Under the pieces are notes generated by a model. The model saw nothing but the letters and a program-made list of their open reading frames with translations. It did no database searches and had not been told where the DNA came from. From Dimargaris cristalligena (lineage: Eukaryota; Kickxellomycota; Dimargaritomycetes; Dimargaritales; Dimargaritaceae): 12,092 bases of DNA. Where the stretch lies: the NCBI GenBank assembly GCA_027576995.1, contig JANBQC010000744.1:1-12092 (forward strand). Direction: 5' to 3'. The translations under genes were made by a program, and so were the position numbers. Within the stretch, counting starts at the first letter, position 1. Every line of letters begins with the position of its first letter. Below, one piece after another: positions 1 to 8,481 of this stretch.

Positions 1-179
1 TCTTTTTATCCCTTCTATTGTTTCACATTGAATTTATTGGTTACCCAAGTATTACCTATCCTTTGTGATGACTAATACCATTGTCTGGGAACTCCCTTCC
101 CCTTTGCTTAGCCATCCAATCCTCTGGGACCTTCTCTCCCTTTCTCTATTGTCTATCTATCTTTTCATTTAGGCTTCCT

Positions 180-350
180 CTTTCATGTATAAATACTCCC
201 CCTTGCTGTCACCTCTTGGAACAGTAAGTCTATCATCACCTTTCCCTTTTATCACCTATTCCTAAGACTCTTAATAGAGTAAGAGTAGTTAACTTGGGTA
301 ACACTTAGTAAAAAGCATTGTATTCATTATCTGTTAATTGGTATCTTCAA
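180..350 (+). mobile_element. Possible LTR 3' portion with primer-binding-like site (degenerate)
   Basis: A TATA box (TATAAATA, 188-195) is followed by a C/T-rich stretch, a small hairpin (ACTCTT at 267-272 pairing with AAGAGT at 281-286) and then TTGGTATC at 338-345. TGGTATC is how tRNA-primed LTR retroelement binding sites often begin, but the match stops after seven bases. An ATG at 368 opens only a short frame. The order of promoter, hairpin, primer-like site and ATG resembles the 5' end of an LTR retrotransposon whose upstream part is outside the window. No second LTR copy is visible here, so this is tentative. Confidence 0.25.
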
Positions 351-1117
351 CTATTGATAGTGTAGTCATGTCCACTCTTTTCTTCACTTGATTTTTCCAA
401 AGTGTCCAACACCCCATATATCTATAATAGCTGAAATCCATCCACACTGATCAATAGCTGCTATTTGGCTTCCATTGCCAATGCTGGAGTAGGTGATGGC
501 TATTGTCATGGTCATGATGTAATGATAGGTAGCCCCCTGCTTCTCCCCCATCAAACTGGAGTCTAAGGCAGATACCCTTTTTGGGATACCCTCTGGTTAC
601 ACCCATTTCTGTAGTACAAATCATTTTACCATGTTCAACTCTGACCCAATATGATATTAGTTGGGATACTGTAAACCTATTCCATATTGAAAAATTGTCC
701 CAGTGGGTCTATAATTCACCACATTTCTGACCAATTATGTTAATTTATTCAGTTACTCTATGTCCTCATTTTAGCTACATAAGTCAACCTTTGCTGACTA
801 CACTATCCAGTAAAATTAACCACATAGAGGCACTAACTGTTGTGCCAGTGTTTTGAGGTACCCCCATTCTGGGATTAGGGCTGGGGCTGGTTTCCCCGCC
901 CTCCCCTGGGCTGGAAGGTCCACCAGGTGTCAGTTTCAAGGGGTCAGGGCCTGGGTGGAACATAGAGAACTCAGGAAATGGTCCTTTAGCTAGTTGGATT
1001 TGCTCGGAACTGTTATTAGAGGTCAAACTGGGGTACAGTGGAAAATGTTACATATTATTTAATCCTAGACTCCCATTATCAGAGTTAGGTGCTGGAGGAG
1101 CCACAGTAGCTATATAC

Positions 1118-1176
1118 TAAAAGATAAAGTAATAAAAATAAGAAAATAAGAAAATAAAAATAAAAATAAAAAAAAA
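1118..1176 (+). repeat. A-rich tract (low complexity)
   Basis: About 59 nt made almost only of A runs broken by T or G, in units such as AATAAA and AAGAAAAT. It lies inside the CpG-poor block. It could be the decayed poly(A)-like tail of a retroposon lying on the plus strand to its left, or simple low-complexity sequence. No target-site duplication was found around it. Confidence 0.6.
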
Positions 1177-1446
1177 TTGACTTCCAGTTGAAGTCCTCAG
1201 CTGATACTGGGTAAAATGCTGGGTGAAGTTAAAATAAATATTTATTCTTGAAAAACTTATCTCAGTGATAACTTATCTTGAAAGTAACTTCCCTGTTTTA
1301 AGGGCTGGCTGGGATTATACATATATATATGAAAGCATGAGCTAAAACGTGTACTGAGACTTTTGGACTGTGTCCTCAAATGGACTAGCAACCATAAAAC
1401 CACAAGGGGAAAGGCTGGTTGGGTCTTCTAAGTTTTAAAAAATGTA

Positions 1447-4400
1447 CGAAAAAGGAGAGAGAGATATGGAAGAATGGAAATCGGAAGACAAGAATGCTAC
1501 AGATCCTCCGAGGCGTTCATGGAACTAAAACATAAATAAGGGAAACTTCGACGTCACTCTCTTGCACCAATGTGGAAACTTAGACCCGCTGACTCGTCCG
1601 GAATCACGCAGTTGACGAAGATAGATATGAACAGTGTGTCGGACGGAAAATGGAAGTAGTTAGGGCAAAACAATGATCGCTAAATATGGGGTTTCCATTT
1701 AATCACTTTAAGGTGTATAGTGGTAGGTTTTGGTGTGCGTAGGCATTATGTGGTAAGCAAAAACGCTTAGTTCGTCCCATAGAAGGGGAAGACCATCCTC
1801 GCCCATGGCAGTACACTAACCGTTCCCTAGCTGCTTTCTTCCCATCTAAATGGGTCTGTCGACACCCCTTTAGTATGTTCAGCACCTTCATGATGGGCAT
1901 TTCCCCCCATTTGACGTGACCTTTAGGGATAACCGCGGATTAACTCGGAATATGTTATACCGAGGCAGATATACCAGGTTCATTAGCTTAGATAAAAAGG
2001 AAGAAGGATTCGCAAGGAGATGATTAAGCTCACCGCGGCGATATCTATTGGATATATTTTGGCCAATAGAATCACTTGGAATATACCGTCTCAACATGTG
2101 GCCGTGTGGCACTTGGGGGGGGGGATGCAATTTAACTGGCCTTTTTTCATTACTCTCGCCGTTTCGCCTTCTTAGTGATTCTTAATTCACCAACCGGAGT
2201 GTTTCTTCACCTAGCGGTTGTTTAGTTCTGATGCCATCATTCGGATACCCTCTGAATACGCTTGGGGCCGACACGCCGTCGTGTTTAGCCGACTGGATAT
2301 TTTTAACCCATCTGACTGAGAAAACCATATCCTTCAGAAAAGGGGATTCCCGAAAAGTCGAATTCCGATAATATGTATTATGTATTGCATCAGTGGTTAT
2401 TATGATGTTGCTTGTTTTTAAACAGACCCCCCCATGGGGAATGTACGGCGGGCTATAATGTAAAAAAATGGCCTGATTATATTGGCATTTCCATCCCATT
2501 ACAATCAACGCACCACGGTTTGGTTATTTTAGGCTGATTGTTTAGGTGCGATGTCATCCAGGAGAGGGCAATATGTAATATATATATCACCAAACTGTAT
2601 CCCTGCAGAATACCGTCCGATTAATTATATCCCCACTCTGACTGATGAATATGGCCATGCTAGAATTGCTGGGGGATCGGGTTCTGTCTCTTCTCCAACC
2701 CACCCCTACTTTCAATATATAGCTTCGCCATGCGCAATCAACCAAAGCGATGGGACCCGTGGTTATTCTGGACACATTCACTAAGCTAGAGGCTTAGAGA
2801 GATGGTTCCTTTTTTTGAAATCCCCTCACGAATAATATGCCTAGCGTTCCTACCCTTGAGTAGGGTATGTGAAAAAAAACATTGGGCTCTCTGCATCCAC
2901 AGGGCACTCCCATCATCAAGCAGCTGACTGGTTGTGGATCCCCACCCAACTGTCTCGCGATGAACAAGTGAAAGCGAAACCGGGATACAAAACTCTTTAG
3001 TAAATTTTAACAAATGACCGTGTGCTATGCCTTGCAATAAGGGCCAGTGGGGGTCCAAATTTCAAACACGTCCAGGGGCCTGCCTGAGCACGTATCCTTC
3101 AGCCTAAATGGTGATGTGATGCTACCATCACTCGCCAGCTTACCTATCTGCCACGCCCATTTGAAATGGTTGGATATGTTGGTGTACAGTTTTATACGGC
3201 CGTTCTCTATTTAACGACAATTTGAAGTCGGGTAATGCCGCCACCTCCTAGCATTATTTTGAGGAAAAACAAGCACCCCTTCTCTAAATGACAGTCCGAG
3301 GTACTTCCGAACTGGCGGGTATAATTTAGGTTGTATAGGGTATTTTTTTCCCAGGTCCATCCATAATGTCAGGCGCCCTTCCCCTCGAGTCACGCCGTCC
3401 TCAGCTATGCTTGCCGCACCGTACGGCCGGCGTTAGGCTATGGGGAATGGCCGAAAACCATTCCCACCACCCTTCGTGGGGCTCCACTTACCCACTTAGA
3501 TGCGCAGACACCAGTTTGATAAACCGGCCTTACCCATCCCAATGGCCAAACTATTCTAACTAATGCATAAGGTATAGTGCACCAGTAAGTTTTAATAGGG
3601 TTGCTGGCCGATATTGACAGAATCTGTGCCCCACTATTGTTCAGGCTAGGCCTAACCCCCACAAATGTTGATCTTGTTAGGGATCTCGCTAGGAAGGGCC
3701 AACACGGTGGAACTCCTCACTCAGCAACCAACCGCCCCTATCCAACGATTATGCGACTTATTTCCATGCGGTGATACCCCCCTGTGACTTTTCATTTATA
3801 TCCACAGCGCTTAAAATCGATTGCCTAAGCAGTCTTCCTTGATTCCCCTAGTTAACTTGTTACTTCAGCGCATCTACGAATATATCCTTATTGGGGTCTC
3901 GGTTATGCCTTCCCCTCTGCTTATTTTTCTTTATTGTTTGGTGGATATAATGACCATTTCAGTGTATACCCGTATATTCCCGCAAAAATGGGCTATAATG
4001 ATCAGCCTATACTTGCACAGGTGTACCATTGTCCAATGGTACTTGATTGACGCTTACCCCTACTTTGGACCTACATTCTCGCCTGGCTCGTTGAGGTTCC
4101 CTACTCGCTATCCACACGGTTCTACGGTGGATTAGCTCACTGGTTCTCTCAAGCTATAAATAGCTTAGGCCACCCTTCCCTATCTTCGGAGTAGATTTCC
4201 TGTCCTGGAGGCTTCTTTTATCGAGTTTAGTATATTTACATGTATAGCCCAAGTTTTTCTCTGGACGGCGCACTCCCCCCGCTTTAGCTCGTTTCCCTGA
4301 CCTAGTCGATTGCTACATCCGAGAGGCTGCTACTTTGACCACTGCATTTGTCAAGAAGCCCGGGTCTATTGAGAGGCGTTTTAACTATCATCGCAGCCAT

Positions 4401-5100
4401 GGCATGTAAGTGAAAATATAAACATTCATCTCTTTGCAGCGCTTCCTTCATGATACTCTGTTAATTTACAGGAGCATCTGATAGGGGGAAGGTGGGATCA
4501 ACTACACCAACGTTCTCGGCTGGCCCACAATAGTATGGTTGACGAGCTCCATACTATGTCCAACGGCACCCAGGGTTGGCAAGCGGGAACATACGAACAT
4601 TTCAATGATTTTCACTGGATGACAGCTCTGAGGAGGTATTATAATTTATTGCAGGTCCTCTTTCTATTACTCCTGCAAGGTCCTGTGCCGACATTTTCTA
4701 TATACTGTATTCATTCCGCCTTCTTCTGCACAAGTTCACCGACCCATTTCTATTTCCGTGGCTACTCCTTTCTATCACTATATTGGAGGAGTGCGGGATT
4801 TGAATGCATTTAACTTTGATATTTTTCCCGCTCTACTGTGTTGCAGTACAGTAGGCCTACAATTGAGATTGGACGGGTCTACATACTCCCCATTTACCCT
4901 AATCGCCATTAGCTGGTGTATCGAATATTTTCCATTATGTTCGAAAGGAGGGCAAGACTGCATGTGTGCTGTACTTTCGGACGGTGAGCGGGAGGTGGGG
5001 TTCAGTTCGGGTCTATATATGGTGCCATTGACTGCTAGAGGGGACACCAGTCTTGCTTAGCACCGCCCCGGCTCTCCAACTATATCGCAATAGTGTTTTG
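1447..5100. other. Long stretch without a supportable gene, CpG-normal
   Basis: Short open frames occur on both strands (the longest about 108 codons, minus strand, 2182-2508), but none carries a recognisable domain, and several lack an ATG. Frames of this size are expected by chance in this composition. No tRNA T-arm motif is present. CpG frequency is ordinary, unlike the block to the left, so this looks like host single-copy DNA rather than old methylated repeat. Small features include a run of ten G at 2115-2124, a 9-bp perfect inverted repeat at 4023-4042 and a 10-bp palindrome GTAGGCCTAC at 4851-4860. Intron-rich genes with short exons or non-coding transcripts cannot be excluded by eye. 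Confidence 0.5.
4023..4042. repeat. Perfect 9-bp inverted repeat with 2-nt spacer
   Basis: GTACCATTG, TC, CAATGGTAC. The compact dyad could be a binding site for a dimeric regulator, and each half contains CAATGG/CCATTG. One such repeat in 12 kb is close to what chance gives, and no gene starts nearby. Confidence 0.5.
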
Positions 5101-5138
5101 GGAATGTTGTTTCCTCATATCAAAATACGAGGCCATAC

Positions 5139-5152
5139 GCCCCTTCAGGGGC
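5139..5152. promoter_or_regulatory. Opposed stress-response-element pair (STRE-like)
   Basis: GCCCCT, TC, AGGGGC is a perfect dyad of two opposed CCCCT/AGGGG cores. In yeasts this core is the STRE bound by Msn2/Msn4-type zinc fingers. It lies about 745 bp upstream of the gene 1 ATG. A C-rich run ending in CCCCAC (5160-5172), which also fits the loose CreA/Mig1 consensus, follows closely. The core is short and conservation outside yeasts is uncertain, so the function is inferred. Confidence 0.3.
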
Positions 5153-5445
5153 CCTTACCCCCTCCCCCCCCACAATGGTAACTCATTGCCAAATGTGCCG
5201 TTGAGTTCCTGGAGCAGTTGGGGCCACAGTGCCCGCCGCCTGTTGGCATTACCGTCCACCGAACAAGGAAGCCACAGCCTGGGGTGAATCTCTTCCAACT
5301 CTCCCTTTACTTCCCTTTTCTATTGAGTCTGGCTGTGCCCTAAACTTGTCTGGAATAGAAAAGGAGGCCAAACCACCGGATTGTATCAGTTCCTTGGTAT
5401 TTAACTCTGAAAATGGCCTTTGACTTCTTTCCTATTCCCACCAAC

Positions 5446-5453
5446 TATATAAA
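5446..5453 (+). promoter_or_regulatory. Distal TATA box of gene 1
   Basis: TATATAAA sits 444 bp upstream of the gene 1 start and opens a strongly C/T-rich stretch that runs to the ATG, the usual look of a fungal promoter and leader. Transcripts starting just after it would carry an upstream ORF (5625-5801). An alternative TA-rich promoter site lies at 5680-5697. Confidence 0.45.
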
Positions 5454-5624
5454 CCATTGCCTTCCCCCTTCACCAGTGAACGTCAATTCATATTACATTA
5501 GGCTGGTCATTTTATCAGCGTATCTTTGACCTAGTTCCGTCTCCTTCTTCTTGACTTCATTAATCACTAACTCCGCATTCCCGTCGACCCTAGTGATAAA
5601 CCGGGCATTTCGTGCCGCCCATAA

Positions 5625-5801
5625 ATGCCACCCTTCTCCTGCCCACTCCCTATTTCAGTTTTTATCCATCGTCTTCCCTTTATATATATATATATTACTT
5701 CACTTACGCGCGCCCCCTACCTGCCTTTCACCCGTTACAGCTTGCCGCCTAAATTAACGTTTGACCGCTGTCTCCACTACATTCTTGATTTTACCCCTTG
5801 A
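5625..5801 (+). other. Upstream ORF of 58 codons in the long gene 1 leader
   Basis: This ATG is the only one between the distal TATA box (5446) and the gene 1 start. It opens 58 codons and stops at TGA 5799-5801, 95 nt before the gene 1 ATG. The frame differs from that of gene 1 and the peptide has no recognisable domain, so any effect would be by capturing scanning ribosomes. It spans the TA repeat at 5680-5697, so a transcript starting from that proximal site would not contain the ATG. Confidence 0.3.
5680..5697 (+). promoter_or_regulatory. Proximal TATA-like TA repeat of gene 1
   Basis: A run of alternating T and A, flanked upstream by CTTCCC and downstream by C/T-rich sequence, about 200 bp before the gene 1 ATG. 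This matches the spacing of the TATA box of gene 2 (about 230 bp). The leader that would follow it contains no ATG. It may act as the main TATA element or be a plain microsatellite in the leader. Confidence 0.45.
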
Positions 5802-5896
5802 ATACTACCCGCCGGTTCCTGAATTGGCGATTCACACCCACCTACTATTTTACCCTGCCCCTGCATCTCGCGGAACCCCCTACCTCCCTTCCAACT

Positions 5897-7411
5897 ATGC
5901 TGAAACGCTCAGACACCCTAGTGTTTCGTACCGAAGCGTCGTCCGCCTACAGTGGTTTCCGGACTGTAGTGGATGATGTGACCAATGAGCCCCTGTTTGT
6001 CAAGGTCGGCCCCTCGCCCAAGAATAGCCGAACCATTTTTCTAGACCTTCGCATCCCCCCGCTCTATGCCAGTGGGTACCCCTCTCCCCCGGAACCCGTA
6101 CGACCCCCCCGGCCCCTTATTGATGCCGGTTTGGCCCGACCTATTCCGCCCCGCCTTTCGTCACGCACTGGCCCAATTCCCAAGGATAGTAGCGGACTCG
6201 CACCCGAGTTGGAAGACGACGACTGGTGGGTTGGACCGGACCATACCGCGGACGAAGATACTTCACGATTGATTAGCTTTGAGCATAGCGAGGCCTGTTA
6301 TAATACTATCGGACCGGAGGCACGTGCCCAAACTATGGGTTCTCGTCGTCGTGTTCCTCCTCCTCCATCACCGTCGCCACACTCGCTGCCGAGAAGGGCC
6401 GCGACTGCTCCACCAGGAACTTTTCTCCCTCCGGCCCAGCCCCTAGAATCCCATGGACCGTACCGGATGGGTCGTAAATATTTGGATCATTATGATTATT
6501 TGGGTGGCCACAACCCTCCCTATTCATCAGAGCCAACCGGCCAGAAAGGGCCCGGTGATAAGCAAGCCCTCTTTTCGCCGTCCACCCCCTTCACTCATTC
6601 AGGTCGAGGCACCGAGAGTTTCAAGCGAATCCACGGTAAACCGGGTACATTTTTGGCACCCAATAAGCTGCTCACACTCAAGAACCTGGACTGCCCGAGT
6701 GGCCCCACATCGGGGCCAGCCCACATTGCGCCACCGATGGCCTTCGTGTATCAGCACCGGGTATGCCCGGTGCTGTGGGAGGTGGCGTCCCGGCAATGGA
6801 AGCGGCAACGGCAGCTCAGTTTCATCTGTCCCCAGGGCTCCGTAGTGAGTTGGGTCCAGCTGACCAAGGATAAATGGTCGCACCCCAAGGGCCATACGCG
6901 CTACCGATTCACCTGGCCCCGAAGTCCCCCCGCCCTCACCGCTAGGCAACTACTAAACCCGGACCTTCGCCCCATTTTGCCACTTACCCCCTCTGGGTTG
7001 ACCCCTCATCCGGCCACTGGCCGTGCCAATGCTATAAGTGGCTCTGAGCAGGTGGGCGGCTCCTCGTCCGATCGATTTCCGACCCCCCTCCGCTCGCTTT
7101 CCTCCACATCGTCATCCACCTCCGCCTCCTCCGGGGGATTCCTTCCACTGGCGACCCCGTCCGTCGGATGCACTCTATCCCCCACCGACGGATTCGCCGA
7201 GGACTATTACTGGCAGTTCAATCGGTCCGACCGCTCGTTAGGCTGTTACGACGCCATCCACAATACCCCAATTGCACACTATTACGTCAAGAAATTCCTC
7301 TGGTCTTTCCGAGGCCGGATTGAGGTGGTGGCGGGAACTATCCACTCCCCTGAATTCCTTCAGTATCTGATTGTATCATGCTTAACTATCCTAGATTTGA
7401 AAAACATTTAG
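5897..7411 (+). CDS. Tubby-like/LURP-one-like C-terminal-domain protein (fungal), with disordered insertions
   Basis: The 504-aa product starts at the first in-frame ATG, after a C/T-rich, ATG-free leader. Three stretches look like parts of one beta-rich fold. Residues 7-50 include FRTVVDDVTNEPLFVKVG. Residues 294-340 run from WEVASRQW to RYRFTW. Residues 437-501 include a strand-turn-strand around LGCYDAIHNTPIAHYY, then RGRIEVVAG and a closing hydrophobic helix-like FLQYLIVSCLTIL. This order (strand with D and PLF, YxFxW, cysteine-tyrosine-aspartate turn, RGRIEV, C-terminal hydrophobic segment) resembles fungal tubby C-terminal-like/LURP-one-like proteins, whose roles are mostly unknown and may involve membrane lipids. 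Between the parts lie a Pro-rich insertion (about 53-250, with an SH3-ligand-like RRRVPPPPSPSP at 150-161) and a Ser/Thr-rich one (about 341-436). No signal peptide or clear membrane segment is seen. A 57-nt in-frame intron may interrupt codon 193. Family assignment is by motif resemblance only. Confidence 0.6.
   Translation: MLKRSDTLVFRTEASSAYSGFRTVVDDVTNEPLFVKVGPSPKNSRTIFLDLRIPPLYASGYPSPPEPVRPPRPLIDAGLARPIPPRLSSRTGPIPKDSSGLAPELEDDDWWVGPDHTADEDTSRLISFEHSEACYNTIGPEARAQTMGSRRRVPPPPSPSPHSLPRRAATAPPGTFLPPAQPLESHGPYRMGRKYLDHYDYLGGHNPPYSSEPTGQKGPGDKQALFSPSTPFTHSGRGTESFKRIHGKPGTFLAPNKLLTLKNLDCPSGPTSGPAHIAPPMAFVYQHRVCPVLWEVASRQWKRQRQLSFICPQGSVVSWVQLTKDKWSHPKGHTRYRFTWPRSPPALTARQLLNPDLRPILPLTPSGLTPHPATGRANAISGSEQVGGSSSDRFPTPLRSLSSTSSSTSASSGGFLPLATPSVGCTLSPTDGFAEDYYWQFNRSDRSLGCYDAIHNTPIAHYYVKKFLWSFRGRIEVVAGTIHSPEFLQYLIVSCLTILDLKNI
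6474..6530 (+). other. Candidate in-frame 57-nt intron in gene 1
   Basis: GTAAAT at the 5' end and a pyrimidine-containing CCCTCCCTATTCATCAG at the 3' end bound a 57-nt segment of about 39% GC inside clearly GC-richer coding sequence. The length is typical of fungal introns and a multiple of three, with no stop in frame, so retention and splicing both leave gene 1 open. Splicing would remove 19 residues, change codon 193 to CAG (Gln) and give a product of 485 aa. The encoded segment (KYLDHYDYLGGHNPPYSSE) lies in the disordered region. The branch-point match is weak. Confidence 0.4.
6753..6774 (+). other. Strong GC-rich hairpin inside gene 1
   Basis: AGCACCGGG and CCCGGTGCT form a perfect 9-bp stem around a TATG loop, within the codons for QHRVCPVL just before the second conserved block. 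Seven of the nine pairs are G-C, so the mRNA should fold stably here. It may only reflect codon choice. Confidence 0.5.
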
Positions 7412-7578
7412 TTTGCGAAATCCACTCGTCCAAAGTACCATTATCATTATTATCATTTTTATTGTAAGATAGCAGTATTGACCCTTCTAGCCATGAAACT
7501 ACATATCTATATCTCTAATACTGTTCGCATTATGTTATCGCCGGCTATCCGGCCCAGGTTCCAGCTACAGAATGTAAA

Positions 7579-7584
7579 AATAAA
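7579..7584 (+). terminator. Poly(A) signal of gene 1
   Basis: AATAAA lies 168 nt after the gene 1 stop, downstream of the T/A-rich stretch at 7441-7460. Fungal 3' ends use loose signals, so the exact site is unsure, but this is the first canonical hexamer. Confidence 0.45.
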
Positions 7585-8161
7585 GTTGGATCCTATTTAA
7601 ATAAGTAGTAGAGCGTAGGTCTTCAGCCGGGTCGGTAGACCCCCTAGTAATGTCTGTTAAAGTAGGCTATATGGACATGTATGAGTGTCCGGGCCGACTT
7701 AAATCTATTTACGCCAGAAATTATGTAAACCAGGTTATGGGCAAAATATGAATAAGTGGTTTCATTAATGGCGGTGATGGACATAATGTTATATACGTTT
7801 GGTTTAATGGGAGTATGGTACAGGGCCCTAGGTGCCAAATAGTCCATCTCGACCGCAGTACTGTGAAGCTGGACGATTAAAAAAACCAGGGTTACCTTCA
7901 GAAGTCATGTTTTTTGCCAAATGGTTGGCTGGTTATAATAAAACCATTTTTTGTAAACTTCACGCAATTATTTGGCGGCTTTTCAGCCTCGGCTTATGAA
8001 TGGCGAGCAAATGGGATATTTAAGAGTTGAATTTCTAATGTTTGAATGCGAACGGTTTATTCTTTCTGCGAATATCTGGAGCCATGATGCAACTATCACG
8101 CCCGAATCTCCCAAAGTAGAGATGTCGATGAGTTGACCATGGTGTACTACTATTATTGGAT

Positions 8162-8177
8162 TTTATTATGCAATAAA
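8162..8177. terminator. Back-to-back poly(A) hexamers
   Basis: TTTATT, ATGC, AATAAA: one AATAAA hexamer on each strand separated by 4 nt. On the minus strand it is 315 nt beyond the gene 2 stop, and on the plus strand about 760 nt beyond the gene 1 stop. It could end read-through from both convergent genes. In AT-rich sequence such a pair can also arise by chance. Confidence 0.3.
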
Positions 8178-8432
8178 TATATGATAATGTTAAGGGACCT
8201 TGTTAAGTACGGACGGTTAGCGCTAATCTACCTAGCGGAGGTTCCACCTGCGAATTTGGACTCGAGAAATACTGACAATCGTAGGAAAATAATGATTATT
8301 GGGAGGGGGCGCTATGTGACACCTAATTGATACTGTAGTGCATGACATTAATATTAATTGACTGTCCCAATCAAAGATCGTGCTTAAAGAGGAATAGGTT
8401 ACCATGGACGGGTAACAAATGATGCAAACTGG

Positions 8433-8468
8433 TTTATGGCCAATCGGTTGGCTCCAGCGACTGATTGG
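8433..8468 (-). terminator. Gene 2 proximal 3' signal and hairpin
   Basis: Reading the minus strand after the gene 2 stop, a stem formed by CCAATCAGT and ACCGATTGG (8440-8468, one mismatch) comes first, followed by CATAAA (8433-8438), a variant poly(A) hexamer. The pair lies 14-49 nt past the stop. Support is weak, and the canonical hexamer at 8162 is the alternative. Confidence 0.2.
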
Positions 8469-8481
8469 AATATGATCTGAA

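Larger units (their letters stand above)
1..1446. repeat. CpG-exhausted, repeat-like block at left edge, no intact gene
   Basis: I see only three CpG dinucleotides here (at 897, 1005 and 1348), whereas several dozen would be expected from the C and G content. CpG becomes normal from 1447 onward. TG and CA dinucleotides are common, as expected where methylated CpG has decayed. No intact gene is visible. One minus-strand frame from about 1107 down to about 455 holds two open stretches (1026-784 and roughly 710-456) separated by clustered stops. The first is rich in Pro, Ser and Gly, a little like the disordered start of a retroelement gag, but I recognise no domain. The best reading is an old, methylated and mutated mobile element or mixture of elements. 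The CpG depletion is directly visible; the mobile-element identity is inference. Confidence 0.5.
7412..8481. other. Spacer between convergent genes
   Basis: About 1.07 kb between the stop codons of the two convergent genes, AT-richer than both. It contains the poly(A)-type signals listed separately, a TTATCA-like repeated stretch at 7441-7460 just after the gene 1 stop, and a small hairpin GGGTC-GGTA-GACCC at 7629-7642. I found no coding frame or RNA gene in it. Confidence 0.6.

Noticed and set aside
2182..2508. 108-codon minus-strand frame
   Set aside because: No domain, ordinary chance length in this composition, and no promoter-like C/T leader.
3821..4135. 104-codon plus-strand frame with hydrophobic stretches
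   Set aside because: Starts at TTG; the hydrophobicity follows from T-rich sequence and no family is recognisable.
5798..5896. 33-residue N-terminal extension of gene 1
   Set aside because: The extension begins at TTG, not ATG. The first in-frame ATG is 5897 and the extra sequence is C/T-rich leader.
6636..6682. Second possible intron in gene 1 (GTAAAC...CAAG)
   Set aside because: At 47 nt it is not a multiple of three, so removal would shift the frame and destroy the conserved C-terminal blocks.
6453..6845. 130-codon plus-strand frame overlapping gene 1, with a hydrophobic WIIMIIWVA segment
   Set aside because: It lies wholly within gene 1 in another frame. Its hydrophobic part comes from the AT-rich intron candidate and the rest is low-complexity Arg/Ser/Pro, typical of a shadow frame.
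6599..6949. 116-codon minus-strand frame inside gene 1
   Set aside because: Antisense shadow of GC-rich coding sequence with no domain or promoter.
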